Positions 1 through 11,389 of a stretch of DNA of 40,360 bases are shown in pieces. The position numbers and the translations under genes were made by a program. This stretch comes from Mycobacterium sp. E796. Its GTDB lineage: Bacteria; Actinomycetota; Actinomycetes; Mycobacteriales; Mycobacteriaceae. Under the pieces are notes generated by a model that was not told the DNA's origin, searched no databases, and saw only the letters and a list, made by a program, of their open reading frames with translations. The stretch is from assembly GCF_001672815.1 (NCBI RefSeq), contig NZ_LZKK01000024.1, positions 1 through 40,360 of the forward strand, written 5' to 3'. Each line of letters begins with the position of its first letter. The stretch's first letter is position 1.

Positions 1-1
1 G

Positions 2-679
2 GTCAAGACCATCCAGGACGCCGCGGCGGCGCGGGGCCGGGCCCTGATCGTGCTGACCGGCGGCGGCAACGGCATCGGGCTGCTGCGCTACCTCGCCACC
101 CGTCGTGACCAGGTCGACTGGTCCAAGGTGCACCTGTTCTGGGGCGACGAGCGCTACGTGCCCGAGGACGACGACGAGCGCAACGACAAGCAGGCGCGGG
201 AGGCCCTGCTCGATCACGTCGACATCCCGTCGAGTCAGGTGCACGCGATGCCGGCAAGCGACGGCGAATTCGGCGCGGACCTTGCCGCCGCGGCACTGGC
301 CTACGAGCAACTGCTGGCCGCCAACGCCGAACCCGGCCAGCCGGCGCCGAATTTCGACGTCCACCTGCTGGGAATGGGGCCGGAGGGCCACATCAACTCC
401 CTGTTCCCGGACACCCCGGCCGTGCACGAGACCAGCCGCATGGTGGTCGGCGTCGAGGACTCCCCCAAACCGCCGCCGCAGCGAATCACGTTGACGCTGC
501 CTGCGATCCGGCGTTCCCGCGAGGTGTGGCTGATGGTGTCCGGGGCGGGCAAGGCCGAGGCGGCGGCCGCCGCCATCGGTGGCGCCCCGCCGGCGTCGGT
601 GCCGGCCGCCGGGGCCGTCGGCCTCGAGACCACGCTCTGGCTGCTCGACCAGGAGGCCGCGTCCAAGCTTCCCGGCTGA
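2..679 (+). CDS. pgl: 6-phosphogluconolactonase, 5'-truncated by window edge
   Basis: Hydrolyses 6-phosphogluconolactone to 6-phosphogluconate in the oxidative pentose phosphate pathway, in the cytosol. The frame is open from base 2 with no start inside the window. About 225 residues are visible, against roughly 247 that I recall for the M. tuberculosis homologue (devB/Rv1445c), so about 20 N-terminal residues are missing. Visible family motifs are the glycine-rich LTGGGNG strand near the N-terminus, the GDERYVP segment, and [20 protein letters not shown] in the middle. The C-terminus ([12 protein letters not shown]) looks complete, so the mobile element just downstream did not damage the gene. 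opcA and zwf would be expected upstream, outside the window. Confidence 0.93.
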   Translation, partial: VKTIQDAAAARGRALIVLTGGGNGIGLLRYLATRRDQVDWSKVHLFWGDERYVPEDDDERNDKQAREALLDHVDIPSSQVHAMPASDGEFGADLAAAALAYEQLLAANAEPGQPAPNFDVHLLGMGPEGHINSLFPDTPAVHETSRMVVGVEDSPKPPPQRITLTLPAIRRSREVWLMVSGAGKAEAAAAAIGGAPPASVPAAGAVGLETTLWLLDQEAASKLPG

Positions 680-705
680 GGTGTCGAGGCGTTGCGGTGC
701 GGAAA

Positions 706-725
706 CCCCTGGCTTTAGCCGGGGG
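706..725 (+). repeat. Left-end hairpin of the IS605-type element
   Basis: CCCCTGGC pairs with GCCGGGGG across a TTTA loop, an 8-bp stem with one T-G wobble. The core CTGGCTTTAGCC is identical to that of the right-end hairpin. It lies 27 bases after the pgl stop codon. Confidence 0.75.
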
Positions 726-780
726 GTAAGGCCGCGTCTCTTTTCGGTGGGTTGTCGGTGGTGGCGGTTAGGTTGCGGGG

Positions 781-1965
781 GTGTCGCGTTATCGGTTGTT
801 TCCGAGTGCTGAGCAGGCGGTGGTGTTGGTCGCGCATTGTCGTCACGCCCGATATGTGTGGAACCTGGCGGTCGAGCAGCAGCAGCACTGGCAGCCGGGT
901 CGCCGAGCACCCGGCTACAACGAGCAGTGCGCCCAGCTGACAGCGGCCCGTGCCGAGCACGAGTGGCTGGCCGCCGGCTCGCAGACGGTGCAGCAGCAGG
1001 CGTTGCGCGATTTCGCCCAAGCGATGCGCAACTTTTTCAATGGCACCCACCGTCGCCCGACGTGGCGCAAAGCCGGTGTGCATGAGGGCTTTCGCCAGGT
1101 CGGGTTTAAAGCCCAGCACGTCGAGCGTCTGAACCGTCGGTTCGCTCGGGTATGGGTGCCCAAGGTCGGCTGGGTCCGGTTCCGGCTGTCGCGGCCGGTT
1201 CCCCAGGGTGTTAAATCCTATCGGGTCACCTGTGATCGGGCCGGGCGGTGGCACATCGCGTTCGCCCACATCCCGGAGCCCATTCCCGGGCCTGCTGATG
1301 GCTCGGTGGTGGGCATTGACCGTGGCGTGACGGTGGCGGCCGCCTTGTCGACCGGTGAACTGCTGCATGCCCCTCGCCTTAGCGACGGCGAGGCCAAGCG
1401 TCTGAAGGTGCTGCAGCAGCGCTTGGCCCGCGCTAAGCGTGGCTCTCACCGGCGCGCTCGCACGAAGCGCGCGATTGCGAAACTCAAGGCTCGTGAGGTC
1501 GACCGACGTAAGGACTGGGTCGAAAAGGCCACCACGGGCATCGCGCGCCGGTTCGAAACCATCCGCATCGAGGCGCTTGACGTGCGCGCAATGACCCGCT
1601 CTGCGCGAGGAACCGTGGAAAAGCCCGGTGTAGGTGTTGCCGCCAAACGCGGCCTGAACCGCGGAATTAACCGCAGCGGTTGGGGCAAGCTCGCTGCGCG
1701 TTTGCAGCACAAAGCCGTTGGTCGGGTCGAGCAGGTCCCGGCCGCGTACACGTCGCAGCGATGCGCCGTGTGTGGGCATGTCGCTCTCGCAAACCGTAAG
1801 AGCCAAGCGGTTTTCGAGTGCGAAGCCTGCACGGCGGGTCCGTGCAATGCCGATGTGAACGCCGCGCGCAACATCGCCGCCGGACGGGCGGTGACAGCAC
1901 GGGGAGACCTCGGCGTGAGCCGGTCGACGAACCGTGAACCTCTACCCTGCTCTCCTGCCGCATAG
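781..1965 (+). CDS. tnpB: TnpB, RNA-guided RuvC endonuclease of an IS605-type element
   Basis: A 394-residue protein starting with GTG; an in-frame stop at 769-771 rules out a start much further upstream. The N-terminus (SRYRLFPSAEQ) is typical of TnpB/OrfB. The RuvC triad looks complete: D180 in GIDRG, E264 in IRIEALD and D358 in CNADVNAARN. The zinc-ribbon cysteines C328/C331 (CAVC) and C347/C350 (CEAC) are all present. Family knowledge: TnpB uses an omega RNA from the element's right end to cut DNA next to a target-adjacent motif, which favours retention of the element. The gene looks intact and probably functional. No tnpA accompanies it. A 363-residue open frame on the opposite strand is a shadow of this gene. 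Confidence 0.93.
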   Translation: MSRYRLFPSAEQAVVLVAHCRHARYVWNLAVEQQQHWQPGRRAPGYNEQCAQLTAARAEHEWLAAGSQTVQQQALRDFAQAMRNFFNGTHRRPTWRKAGVHEGFRQVGFKAQHVERLNRRFARVWVPKVGWVRFRLSRPVPQGVKSYRVTCDRAGRWHIAFAHIPEPIPGPADGSVVGIDRGVTVAAALSTGELLHAPRLSDGEAKRLKVLQQRLARAKRGSHRRARTKRAIAKLKAREVDRRKDWVEKATTGIARRFETIRIEALDVRAMTRSARGTVEKPGVGVAAKRGLNRGINRSGWGKLAARLQHKAVGRVEQVPAAYTSQRCAVCGHVALANRKSQAVFECEACTAGPCNADVNAARNIAAGRAVTARGDLGVSRSTNREPLPCSPAA

Positions 1966-2015
1966 ATAGTGGGACGGGGTTGAATCCTCTGGCTTTAGCC
2001 CGAGGAGGACGTCAA
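1890..2015 (+). ncRNA. Probable omega RNA region of the TnpB element
   Basis: In studied TnpB systems the guide RNA scaffold comes from the 3' end of tnpB plus the right end, and the guide is the flanking host DNA. Here that places the scaffold over the last part of tnpB and the hairpin at 1986-2005, with a guide starting near 2016. The 5' boundary is a guess; only the right-end hairpin is seen directly. Confidence 0.35.
1986..2005 (+). repeat. Right-end hairpin of the IS605-type element, overlapping a Shine-Dalgarno
   Basis: CCTC-T-GGC pairs with GCC-C-GAGG around a TTTA loop, with one T/C mismatch. It shares CTGGCTTTAGCC with the left-end hairpin. The closing GAGG is also the first part of GAGGAGG (2002-2008), the Shine-Dalgarno of the gene starting at 2017. 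Confidence 0.75.
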
Positions 2016-2016
2016 A

Positions 2017-2406
2017 ATGACCTTCATGGCAGACCGAACCGCGCGCGGGGGGCCCGAGCGAAGCCGGATCAAAACCCTCACCCAGGCGGCGCTGAACGCC
2101 GACAAGACCGTCGAACAGGTCGAGGACGTGCTCGACGGCCTGAGCACCACGATGAGGGAGCTGAACAGCTCGCTCACCAACCTCAACGCCACCGTCGAAC
2201 GGATGGAGGCCGGGCTGGATCACCTCGACGGCACCCTGGCCAGCCTCGACGACCTGGCCAAGCGGCTGATCGTGCTGGTCGAGCCGGTGGAGGCCATCGT
2301 CGCGCGGATCGACGACATGGTGAAGGTGGGCGAGACGATGATGTCGCCGCTGTCGGCCACCGAGCATGCCGTGCGCGGCGTGCTGGACCGGCTGCGCAAC
2401 CGCTAG
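2017..2406 (+). CDS. Small helical protein of unknown function (likely Rv1444c counterpart)
   Basis: A 129-residue soluble protein with no signal peptide or membrane segment. Residues about 20-100 are almost wholly helical, with heptad-like spacing of Leu/Val and repeated ELNSSL.NLNATVERM and LDHLDGTLASLDDLA units, which suggests a coiled coil or a phasin-like helical bundle. The position after pgl matches Rv1444c of M. tuberculosis, as I recall. ATG 2017 follows GAGGAGG at 2002-2008, and that Shine-Dalgarno lies in the right end of the TnpB element. The gene ends 2 bases before the convergent DUF1206 gene. Function unknown. Confidence 0.8.
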   Translation: MTFMADRTARGGPERSRIKTLTQAALNADKTVEQVEDVLDGLSTTMRELNSSLTNLNATVERMEAGLDHLDGTLASLDDLAKRLIVLVEPVEAIVARIDDMVKVGETMMSPLSATEHAVRGVLDRLRNR

Positions 2407-2408
2407 CC

Positions 2409-3200
2409 CTACATCTTGGTGGATCGGGCCATCACGAAGCTGTACAGGCCGTAGGTGATGATCCCCGCGCCGGCCGCGATCAACAACACCGGCCCGTAGG
2501 GCTGGGCGCCGAGGGTCTTCAGCGCCCCGTCGAGTCCGGTGGCCTTCTTCGGTTCGGAGCGGCAGGCGGCGACGACGACCAACGCCCCGGTGCCGGCGAT
2601 CACCACGCCCTTCGCCACATAGCCGGTGGCGCCGAGGCGTCGCACCAGACGACCCGACTTGCCCTTGAGGTCGCCGACGAAATTGCGGCTGGCGCCCTTG
2701 TAGACGTGATAGCACCCGACCACGACGATGAGCGCGCCGCAGGCGATGAGGGCAAGAGTGCCGGCGGTGGTGTGCATCAGGCGCGCGCTGATGCTCGAAT
2801 TCTGTTGATCCGCCGGCCTGCCCGCGCCCCGGGCGTACCCGCACGCCGAGTAGGCGAAGGCGAGGTAGACGGCCGCGAGTCCGAACGCCTTCGCCCGGTC
2901 CCACACTCCCGGCGACGAGCGCTCGGCTTCGCGGTCGCTCGACCGCCCGAGGGCCGTCTCGACGAGCCGCCAGAGGCCCATCGCCGACAGCGCGGCCGCG
3001 GCGATCCACAGCGCAAGCGGGCCGCCCGGTTTGGCCGCCAACGTCGCCAGGGCACCTGTCTGGTCGGCGGTGCCCCCGTTGCCGCACGCGACCCGGATGG
3101 CGAGATAGCCCACGATCAGGTGCAGCAGCCCGTTGACCACATACCCGGCGCGGGCGATTCGTTCGAACACGCCGTTCTGGGCCACTTGCGCCGGTTCCAT
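2409..3200 (-). CDS. DUF1206 family integral membrane protein
   Basis: 263 residues from ATG 3200. A longer frame reaches 3245 but would overlap ppc by 29 bases, so I prefer the internal ATG (MEPAQVAQNG). It shows about six hydrophobic segments in paired repeats. The first begins GYVVNGLLHLIVGYLAIR and the last GYVAKGVVIAGTGALVVV; each is followed by a GAL.TL...P.GP loop and another hydrophobic helix, the usual repeat of DUF1206 proteins. Probably cytoplasmic membrane; function unknown. It is the last gene of the minus-strand gap-pgk-tpiA-secG-ppc run, 16 bases after the ppc stop, and may be co-transcribed. Confidence 0.8.
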   Translation of the reverse strand: MEPAQVAQNGVFERIARAGYVVNGLLHLIVGYLAIRVACGNGGTADQTGALATLAAKPGGPLALWIAAAALSAMGLWRLVETALGRSSDREAERSSPGVWDRAKAFGLAAVYLAFAYSACGYARGAGRPADQQNSSISARLMHTTAGTLALIACGALIVVVGCYHVYKGASRNFVGDLKGKSGRLVRRLGATGYVAKGVVIAGTGALVVVAACRSEPKKATGLDGALKTLGAQPYGPVLLIAAGAGIITYGLYSFVMARSTKM

Positions 3201-3216
3201 GGCACGGGGATGCCCG

Positions 3217-6024
<2,808 letters not shown>

Positions 6025-6069
6025 GCGTCCCAGTATCGAGGCGGATCGCCCGGCCCGCCCGTCGAGCGG

Positions 6070-6303
6070 TCAGCGGTACTTGATCATCAGGGCCATGCCG
6101 ATGATGCACACCAGCCAGATGCCGACGATGAACACCGTCAGCCGGTCGAGGTTCTTCTCCACGACCGTCGACCCGGACAGGCTCGATTGCACGCCGCCGC
6201 CGAACAGCGTCGACAGGCCGCCACCCTTGGCGCGGTGCAGCAGCACCAGCAGCACCACCAGGATGCTCGTGACCACCAGGGTGATCTGCAGGGCCAATTG
6301 CAT
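6070..6303 (-). CDS. secG: Preprotein translocase subunit SecG
   Basis: A 77-residue inner-membrane protein with two hydrophobic helices (about residues 4-22 and 55-73). Between them is the cytoplasmic loop HRAKGGGLSTLFGGG, the diagnostic SecG motif. It joins SecYE and helps the SecA-driven export cycle. ATG start. It lies 30 bases downstream of tpiA; the tpiA-secG link is common in actinobacteria and other bacteria. Residue order and length fit the mycobacterial homologue (Rv1440). Confidence 0.95.
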   Translation of the reverse strand: MQLALQITLVVTSILVVLLVLLHRAKGGGLSTLFGGGVQSSLSGSTVVEKNLDRLTVFIVGIWLVCIIGMALMIKYR

Positions 6304-6333
6304 GCCAGAAAGCCTACCGGTGCCCCGCCGGCG

Positions 6334-7119
6334 TCACGGGAGGGGCCCGCCGGCGGCGATGGCCGCCAGGGTCGCGAACTGCTCGCCGTCCAGCGATGCG
6401 CCGCCGACCAGCCCGCCGTCGACGTCGTCCTGAGCGACGAGTTCGCCGACGTTCTTCGCGTTCATCGAGCCGCCATAGAGCACCCGCACGGTTTCGGCGA
6501 CCTTTGCCGAGGCCAGGGACGCCAACTCTTTGCGGATCGCCGCACACACCTCCTGGGCGTCCGCAGAGCTGGCCACCCGGCCGGTGCCGATCGCCCACAC
6601 CGGCTCGTAGGCGACCACCACGTTGGCGATCTGCTCGGCCGACAGCCCGGCCAGCGAGCCGCGCAGCTGGTTTTCGCAGTAACTGACGTGCTCACCCGCC
6701 TCCCGGGTCTCCAGGTGCTCGCCGATGCACACGATCGGGGTGAGCTCGTGCCTGAGCGCGGCGGCGGCCTTGGCGGCCACCAGCGCGTCGTCCTCGTGGT
6801 GGTAGGTGCGCCGCTCGGAGTGGCCGACGATGACGAACTGGCAGCCCAGCTTGGCCAGGAAGGCGCCGCTGATGTCGCCGGTGTAGGCGCCCGAGTCGTG
6901 CGGGGACAGGTCCTGGGCGCCGTAGGTCAGCCGCAGCTTGTCGCCGTCGACCAGGGTCTGCACGCTGCGCAGGTCGGTGTACGGCGGGAGCACCGTGACG
7001 TCGACCTTGTCGTAGTACTTGTCCGGCAGCGCGAACGCGATCTTTTGCACCAGCGCGATCGCCTCGAAGTGGTTGAGGTTCATCTTCCAGTTGCCGGCGA
7101 TCAGTGGCTTGCGGCTCAC
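6334..7119 (-). CDS. tpiA: Triosephosphate isomerase
   Basis: Interconverts dihydroxyacetone phosphate and glyceraldehyde 3-phosphate. 261 residues, full length. It shows GNWKMN with the catalytic lysine near residue 12, VGHSERR with the electrophilic histidine, the [11 protein letters not shown] segment with the base glutamate and the start of flexible loop 6, and the phosphate-binding LYGGSMN. GTG 7119 is preceded by AAGGAG. The gene starts 8 bases after the pgk stop, so pgk and tpiA are certainly one unit. Confidence 0.97.
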   Translation of the reverse strand: MSRKPLIAGNWKMNLNHFEAIALVQKIAFALPDKYYDKVDVTVLPPYTDLRSVQTLVDGDKLRLTYGAQDLSPHDSGAYTGDISGAFLAKLGCQFVIVGHSERRTYHHEDDALVAAKAAAALRHELTPIVCIGEHLETREAGEHVSYCENQLRGSLAGLSAEQIANVVVAYEPVWAIGTGRVASSADAQEVCAAIRKELASLASAKVAETVRVLYGGSMNAKNVGELVAQDDVDGGLVGGASLDGEQFATLAAIAAGGPLP

Positions 7120-7127
7120 GAGTCTCC

Positions 7128-8351
7128 TTAGCTTGGCTGGGGGCTGGCAAGCACCTCGATGCCCGGCAGCGCCTTGCCCTCCAGGTATTCCAGGGACGCT
7201 CCGCCGCCGGTCGAGATGTGCGAGAAGTCACCCTCGGGGATGCCGAGCGCGCGCACCGCGGCCGCGGAGTCGCCGCCGCCCACCACGCTGAAGGCGCCCT
7301 TGCCGGTGGCCGCGGCGACGGCCTCGGCCACGCCCTTGGTTCCGGCGGCGAACGCCGGGAACTCGAACACCCCCATCGGGCCGTTCCAGAAGACGGTTTC
7401 GGCGTTGGACAGCAGCGTGGTGAACCGCCGGACCGACTCGGGCCCGATGTCCAGGCCCATCTTGTCCTGCGGAATGCGGTCCGCCGCAACGGTTTCCGGC
7501 GGCGAATCGGCGGCGAACTTTTCCGCCACCACGATGTCCACCGGAAGGTGCAACACGTCGGCGTAGGTCTCGCACAGCCGGCGACAGGTGTCGACCATGT
7601 CGGGCTCGAGTAGCGACGTGCCGACCGAAAGGCCATGCGCGGCAAGGAAGGTGAAGCACATGCCGCCACCGATCACGATGCTGTCGGCCTTGGTGGCCAG
7701 CGACTCGATCACGCCGAGCTTGTCGGACACCTTCGACCCGCCCAGCACCACCGCGTAGGGGCGCTTGGTCGAGCCGGTCAGCTGCTCGAGGACCCGGATC
7801 TCCTCGGCCACCAGCGTGCCCGCGTAGTGCGGCAGCAGGGTCGCGACGTCGTAGACGGAGGCCTGCTTGCGGTGCACCACGCCGAAGCCGTCGGAGACGA
7901 AAGCGCCCTCCGGCCCGACCAATTCGGCCAGTTGCCGGGCCAGCGCCAGGCGCTCGCCGTCGTCCTTGCTGGTTTCGCGCGGGTCGAAGCGAATGTTCTC
8001 CAGCAGCAGGATGTCGCCGTCGGTCAGGCCCTCGGCGCGGGCCAGCGCGTCGGTGCCGACGACATCGCCGGCCAGCTGCACGTGCCGCCCGAGCTGGTCA
8101 CCGAGCGCGGCGGCGACCGGCGCCAGCGACAGCTTCGGGTCGGCGCCGTTCTTGGGACGACCCAGATGCGCGGTGACCACGACCTTGGCGCCGGCCTCGA
8201 GCAGCGCCTGCAGCGTCGGCACCGACGCGGTGATGCGGCCGGCGTCGGTGATGGTCCCGTCATCCAGGGGGACGTTCAGGTCGGAGCGCACCAGCACGCC
8301 GCGGCCCGAAACCCCCTCGGCCAGAAGGTCTTCGAGAGTGGGGATGCTCAC
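7128..8351 (-). CDS. pgk: Phosphoglycerate kinase
   Basis: Transfers phosphate from 1,3-bisphosphoglycerate to ADP. 407 residues. It shows the N-terminal substrate motif [11 protein letters not shown], the hinge/nucleotide region with [23 protein letters not shown], and the C-terminal GGGDSAAAV glycine loop. GTG 8351 lies 3 bases after the gap stop, so gap and pgk are almost certainly translationally coupled. Second gene of the gap-pgk-tpiA-secG-ppc run. Confidence 0.97.
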   Translation of the reverse strand: MSIPTLEDLLAEGVSGRGVLVRSDLNVPLDDGTITDAGRITASVPTLQALLEAGAKVVVTAHLGRPKNGADPKLSLAPVAAALGDQLGRHVQLAGDVVGTDALARAEGLTDGDILLLENIRFDPRETSKDDGERLALARQLAELVGPEGAFVSDGFGVVHRKQASVYDVATLLPHYAGTLVAEEIRVLEQLTGSTKRPYAVVLGGSKVSDKLGVIESLATKADSIVIGGGMCFTFLAAHGLSVGTSLLEPDMVDTCRRLCETYADVLHLPVDIVVAEKFAADSPPETVAADRIPQDKMGLDIGPESVRRFTTLLSNAETVFWNGPMGVFEFPAFAAGTKGVAEAVAAATGKGAFSVVGGGDSAAAVRALGIPEGDFSHISTGGGASLEYLEGKALPGIEVLASPQPS

Positions 8352-8354
8352 GGT

Positions 8355-9437
<1,083 letters not shown>

Positions 9438-9642
9438 CTAGATCAGTGAGGCGCGCCACCGCTTGCCGGTCACAGCGAACAGCCGCGGTAACCGGAGCGT
9501 GTCTGGTTCGTATCGGTTCGATAAGCCCCGGAATCGTCGCGTGTGCAATAGCACCAGGGGGTCATACATTCGACACGGCTGCGGGACAGCTATGCGGTTC
9601 TGCTGCCGCATTTGATAGCGAACGCTAAAGGAGTCGACGTTG

Positions 9643-10353
9643 ATGACGGGCTTTGATCGGTTCAACATCACAGTTGGTGCCATCGCTGGGCTGTGTGGGG
9701 CCGCCATAGCGTTGAGCCCGGATGCGGCAGCCACCCCGCTGAAGACCGGCGGCTACGCGTGCATCCAGGGTCAGTCCGGCGAGGTCGGCGCTCCGGCGGC
9801 CGGCGGGCCGGCAGGCGCCGCCGGACCACTGGCCGCGGGCGCGCCGCTGGCCGGCGCACCCGAAGCGGGCGGCGCACCGGTGAGCGGGCCGGGAGGCGGC
9901 GCGCCGGCACCCGGCGGGCCGGCACCGGCCGCCACCGTATGCACGTCCAGCGCCCCGCTCACCGACATGTCCGGCGTACCGATCGTGGCGCCCGGGCCGG
10001 TCCCGGTGGTCCCGGCCGGCGCCCCGCTGATCGCTCTCGGGCCGCCGGTGCCGGCTGGCGCGCCGGTCCCGGTCGGTGCGCCGGTCCCAGTGGGTGCCCC
10101 CGTGCCCGTCGGCGCCCCGGTGCCGGTGGGCGCCCCGGTCCCCGTGGGTGCCCCGATCCCGGTGGGTGCGCCGATCCCGGTGGTGCCCGTCGGCGCTCCG
10201 CTGATTGCGCTCGCCGGTGGTCCGCTGGATGTCGCGGCGCCGGCCGCTCCGATCATCGACATGTCCGGGACCGGCAAAGGCGCGCCGACCGGTCCGGCGC
10301 CCGCCGGCGGCCCGGCGCCCGGCCAGCCGACCGCGCCCGGGCCCGCGCGCTGA
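9643..10353 (+). CDS. Secreted Pro/Gly/Val/Ala repeat protein (Rv1435c-like)
   Basis: 236 residues from ATG 9643, with AAAGGAG at 9627-9633; an in-frame TTG at 9640 is less likely. An N-terminal hydrophobic stretch ending near SPDAAA looks like a Sec signal peptide. The mature chain is very low complexity: Gly/Ala/Pro-rich from about residue 50, then seven GAPVPV/GAPIPV units (DNA 10057-10182), with two short CIQGQ and VCTSS cysteine sites and two DMSG motifs. It lies back to back with gap, as the proline/glycine/valine-rich secreted gene Rv1435c does, as I recall. No enzymatic motif; probably an extended cell-envelope or secreted protein. Confidence 0.8.
   Translation: MTGFDRFNITVGAIAGLCGAAIALSPDAAATPLKTGGYACIQGQSGEVGAPAAGGPAGAAGPLAAGAPLAGAPEAGGAPVSGPGGGAPAPGGPAPAATVCTSSAPLTDMSGVPIVAPGPVPVVPAGAPLIALGPPVPAGAPVPVGAPVPVGAPVPVGAPVPVGAPVPVGAPIPVGAPIPVVPVGAPLIALAGGPLDVAAPAAPIIDMSGTGKGAPTGPAPAGGPAPGQPTAPGPAR
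10057..10182 (+). repeat. Seven tandem 18-bp units encoding GAP(V/I)PV
   Basis: Seven head-to-tail 18-bp units in frame inside the secreted repeat protein, five encoding GAPVPV and two GAPIPV. Units differ mainly at third codon positions (GGC/GGT, CCG/CCC, GTC/GTG). This points to selection on the peptide rather than recent slippage, although copy number could still vary between strains. Confidence 0.9.
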
Positions 10354-10371
10354 CCCGGATCCCCTTCCCAG

Positions 10372-10416
10372 TTACGAAAGAACCCGCCGGGCCAAGCCCG
10401 GCGGGTTTGTTCGTAA
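10372..10416. terminator. Bidirectional terminator between convergent genes
   Basis: Arm 10381-10392 (AACCCGCCGGGC) pairs perfectly with 10396-10407 across a CAA loop. An outer TTACGAA/TTCGTAA arm pair extends it after a 2-base internal loop. It sits between the plus-strand secreted-protein stop (10353) and the minus-strand L,D-transpeptidase stop (10421), so it can serve both. Confidence 0.85.
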
Positions 10417-10420
10417 GTTG

Positions 10421-11287
10421 TCAGCTGGGTGGGGCCTCCCACAGCAGCGGCGGCTGCGGCCGTGGCTGTGGCTGTGGCCGGCGCCGTGGCGAGTCCTCCA
10501 CGATCACCGGGTCGCCGACGTGGACGGTGTTGTAGTACCACTCGGCGTCCTCGGGGCTCAGGCTGATGCAGCCGTGGCTGACATTCTCCAGGCCCATCGC
10601 GTTGACGGCCCACGGGGCCGAATGGACGAAGAGGCCGTGGCCGGTGATGCGCACGGCGTAGTCGACCGGGATCCGGTATCCGTCGGGGTCGTCGACGGGG
10701 ATGCCGACGCTGCTCGAGTCCATGATCACCGTGCGGTCCTTGGACAGGACGGTGTAGGAGCCCACCGGAGTCGGGTACTCGGGCCTGCCCATCGAGGCCG
10801 GCAGCACGCCCGCTTCCCCCCAGTGGGGACGGTGGTGCGGCGCGGGCAGCGGCCCCGACTCGACGCCGTCAACGGTCACCGTGAAGGTGTGGTCGGCGAT
10901 GTTGGCGGTCCCGACGACGGCGGGACCGGTGGCGAATTCCGTGGGCCGTCCGCCCACCGAGAGCGCGACCGTGCTGTGCGCCGGCCAGTGGTGGTCGGGA
11001 ACCCACTGCACGACCTCGTTGTCGAGCCATTCGAACTTCCCGGTCATCGGAGGGGCCGATGTGACCCGGACGGCGCGCTCGGCCGCGCGCCGGTTGGTTA
11101 CGGGAGTGCTGAACGTCACCACCACCGGGTGCGCCACGCCCACCACCTCGCCGCGCGCGGGTGACACCGACGCGACGGCGGATCCATCCGGCCGGGTGGC
11201 CGCGGCCAGGCGGATGTCGGTCGGCCCGCTGGCCACACTCGCAGCGACAGCGCTGACCGCAAGAACACACCGAACGACCGCTCGCAT
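10421..11287 (-). CDS. L,D-transpeptidase (LdtMt3/Rv1433-like)
   Basis: Makes 3-3 cross-links in peptidoglycan outside the membrane. 288 residues. The N-terminus (about 1-21) is a hydrophobic export signal. A bacterial Ig-like domain follows (about 40-125), then the YkuD catalytic domain (about 135-265). The active-site signature H222-x15-H238-G-C240 is present within HSAPWAVNAMGLENVSHGC. A Pro/Arg-rich C-terminal tail follows. ATG 11287. Length and order fit Rv1433, and its position next to the Rv1435c-like gene agrees. It converges on that gene through the terminator at 10372-10416. Confidence 0.93.
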   Translation of the reverse strand: MRAVVRCVLAVSAVAASVASGPTDIRLAAATRPDGSAVASVSPARGEVVGVAHPVVVTFSTPVTNRRAAERAVRVTSAPPMTGKFEWLDNEVVQWVPDHHWPAHSTVALSVGGRPTEFATGPAVVGTANIADHTFTVTVDGVESGPLPAPHHRPHWGEAGVLPASMGRPEYPTPVGSYTVLSKDRTVIMDSSSVGIPVDDPDGYRIPVDYAVRITGHGLFVHSAPWAVNAMGLENVSHGCISLSPEDAEWYYNTVHVGDPVIVEDSPRRRPQPQPRPQPPLLWEAPPS

Positions 11288-11389
11288 GGCTCCAGTCCCT
11301 GTTTAACTGACATGGTTGTAATAGCCATGGTACGGGCGTCGCGAACAGCGGAAGTGCAAGGGCGCGTTAGCGATTCGATCAAGCCTGAG

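Larger units (their letters stand above)
700..2015 (+). mobile_element. IS605/IS1341-type element carrying tnpB only
   Basis: A tnpB gene is bracketed by two imperfect hairpins sharing the core CTGGCTTTAGCC with loop TTTA. The left hairpin is at 706-725 and the right at 1986-2005. Subterminal hairpins of this kind, on the same strand at both ends, are the hallmark of IS200/IS605 single-strand transposons. No tnpA (Y1 HUH transposase) is present, so movement would need TnpA in trans. The right end is placed at GTCAA (2011-2015) because many IS605 right ends end that way, as I recall. The left edge is approximate. The element lies between the pgl stop and the next gene and disrupts neither. Confidence 0.75.

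Noticed and set aside
715..1806. 363-aa minus-strand ORF inside the TnpB element
   Set aside because: It is antisense to tnpB, which has its full catalytic triad and zinc site.
700..2015. A tnpA transposase partner
   Set aside because: No HUH/Y1 protein is encoded on either strand; the element carries tnpB only.
10057..10182. CRISPR-like short repeats
   Set aside because: Units are contiguous, 18 bp and in coding frame, with no spacers; they encode GAP(V/I)PV.
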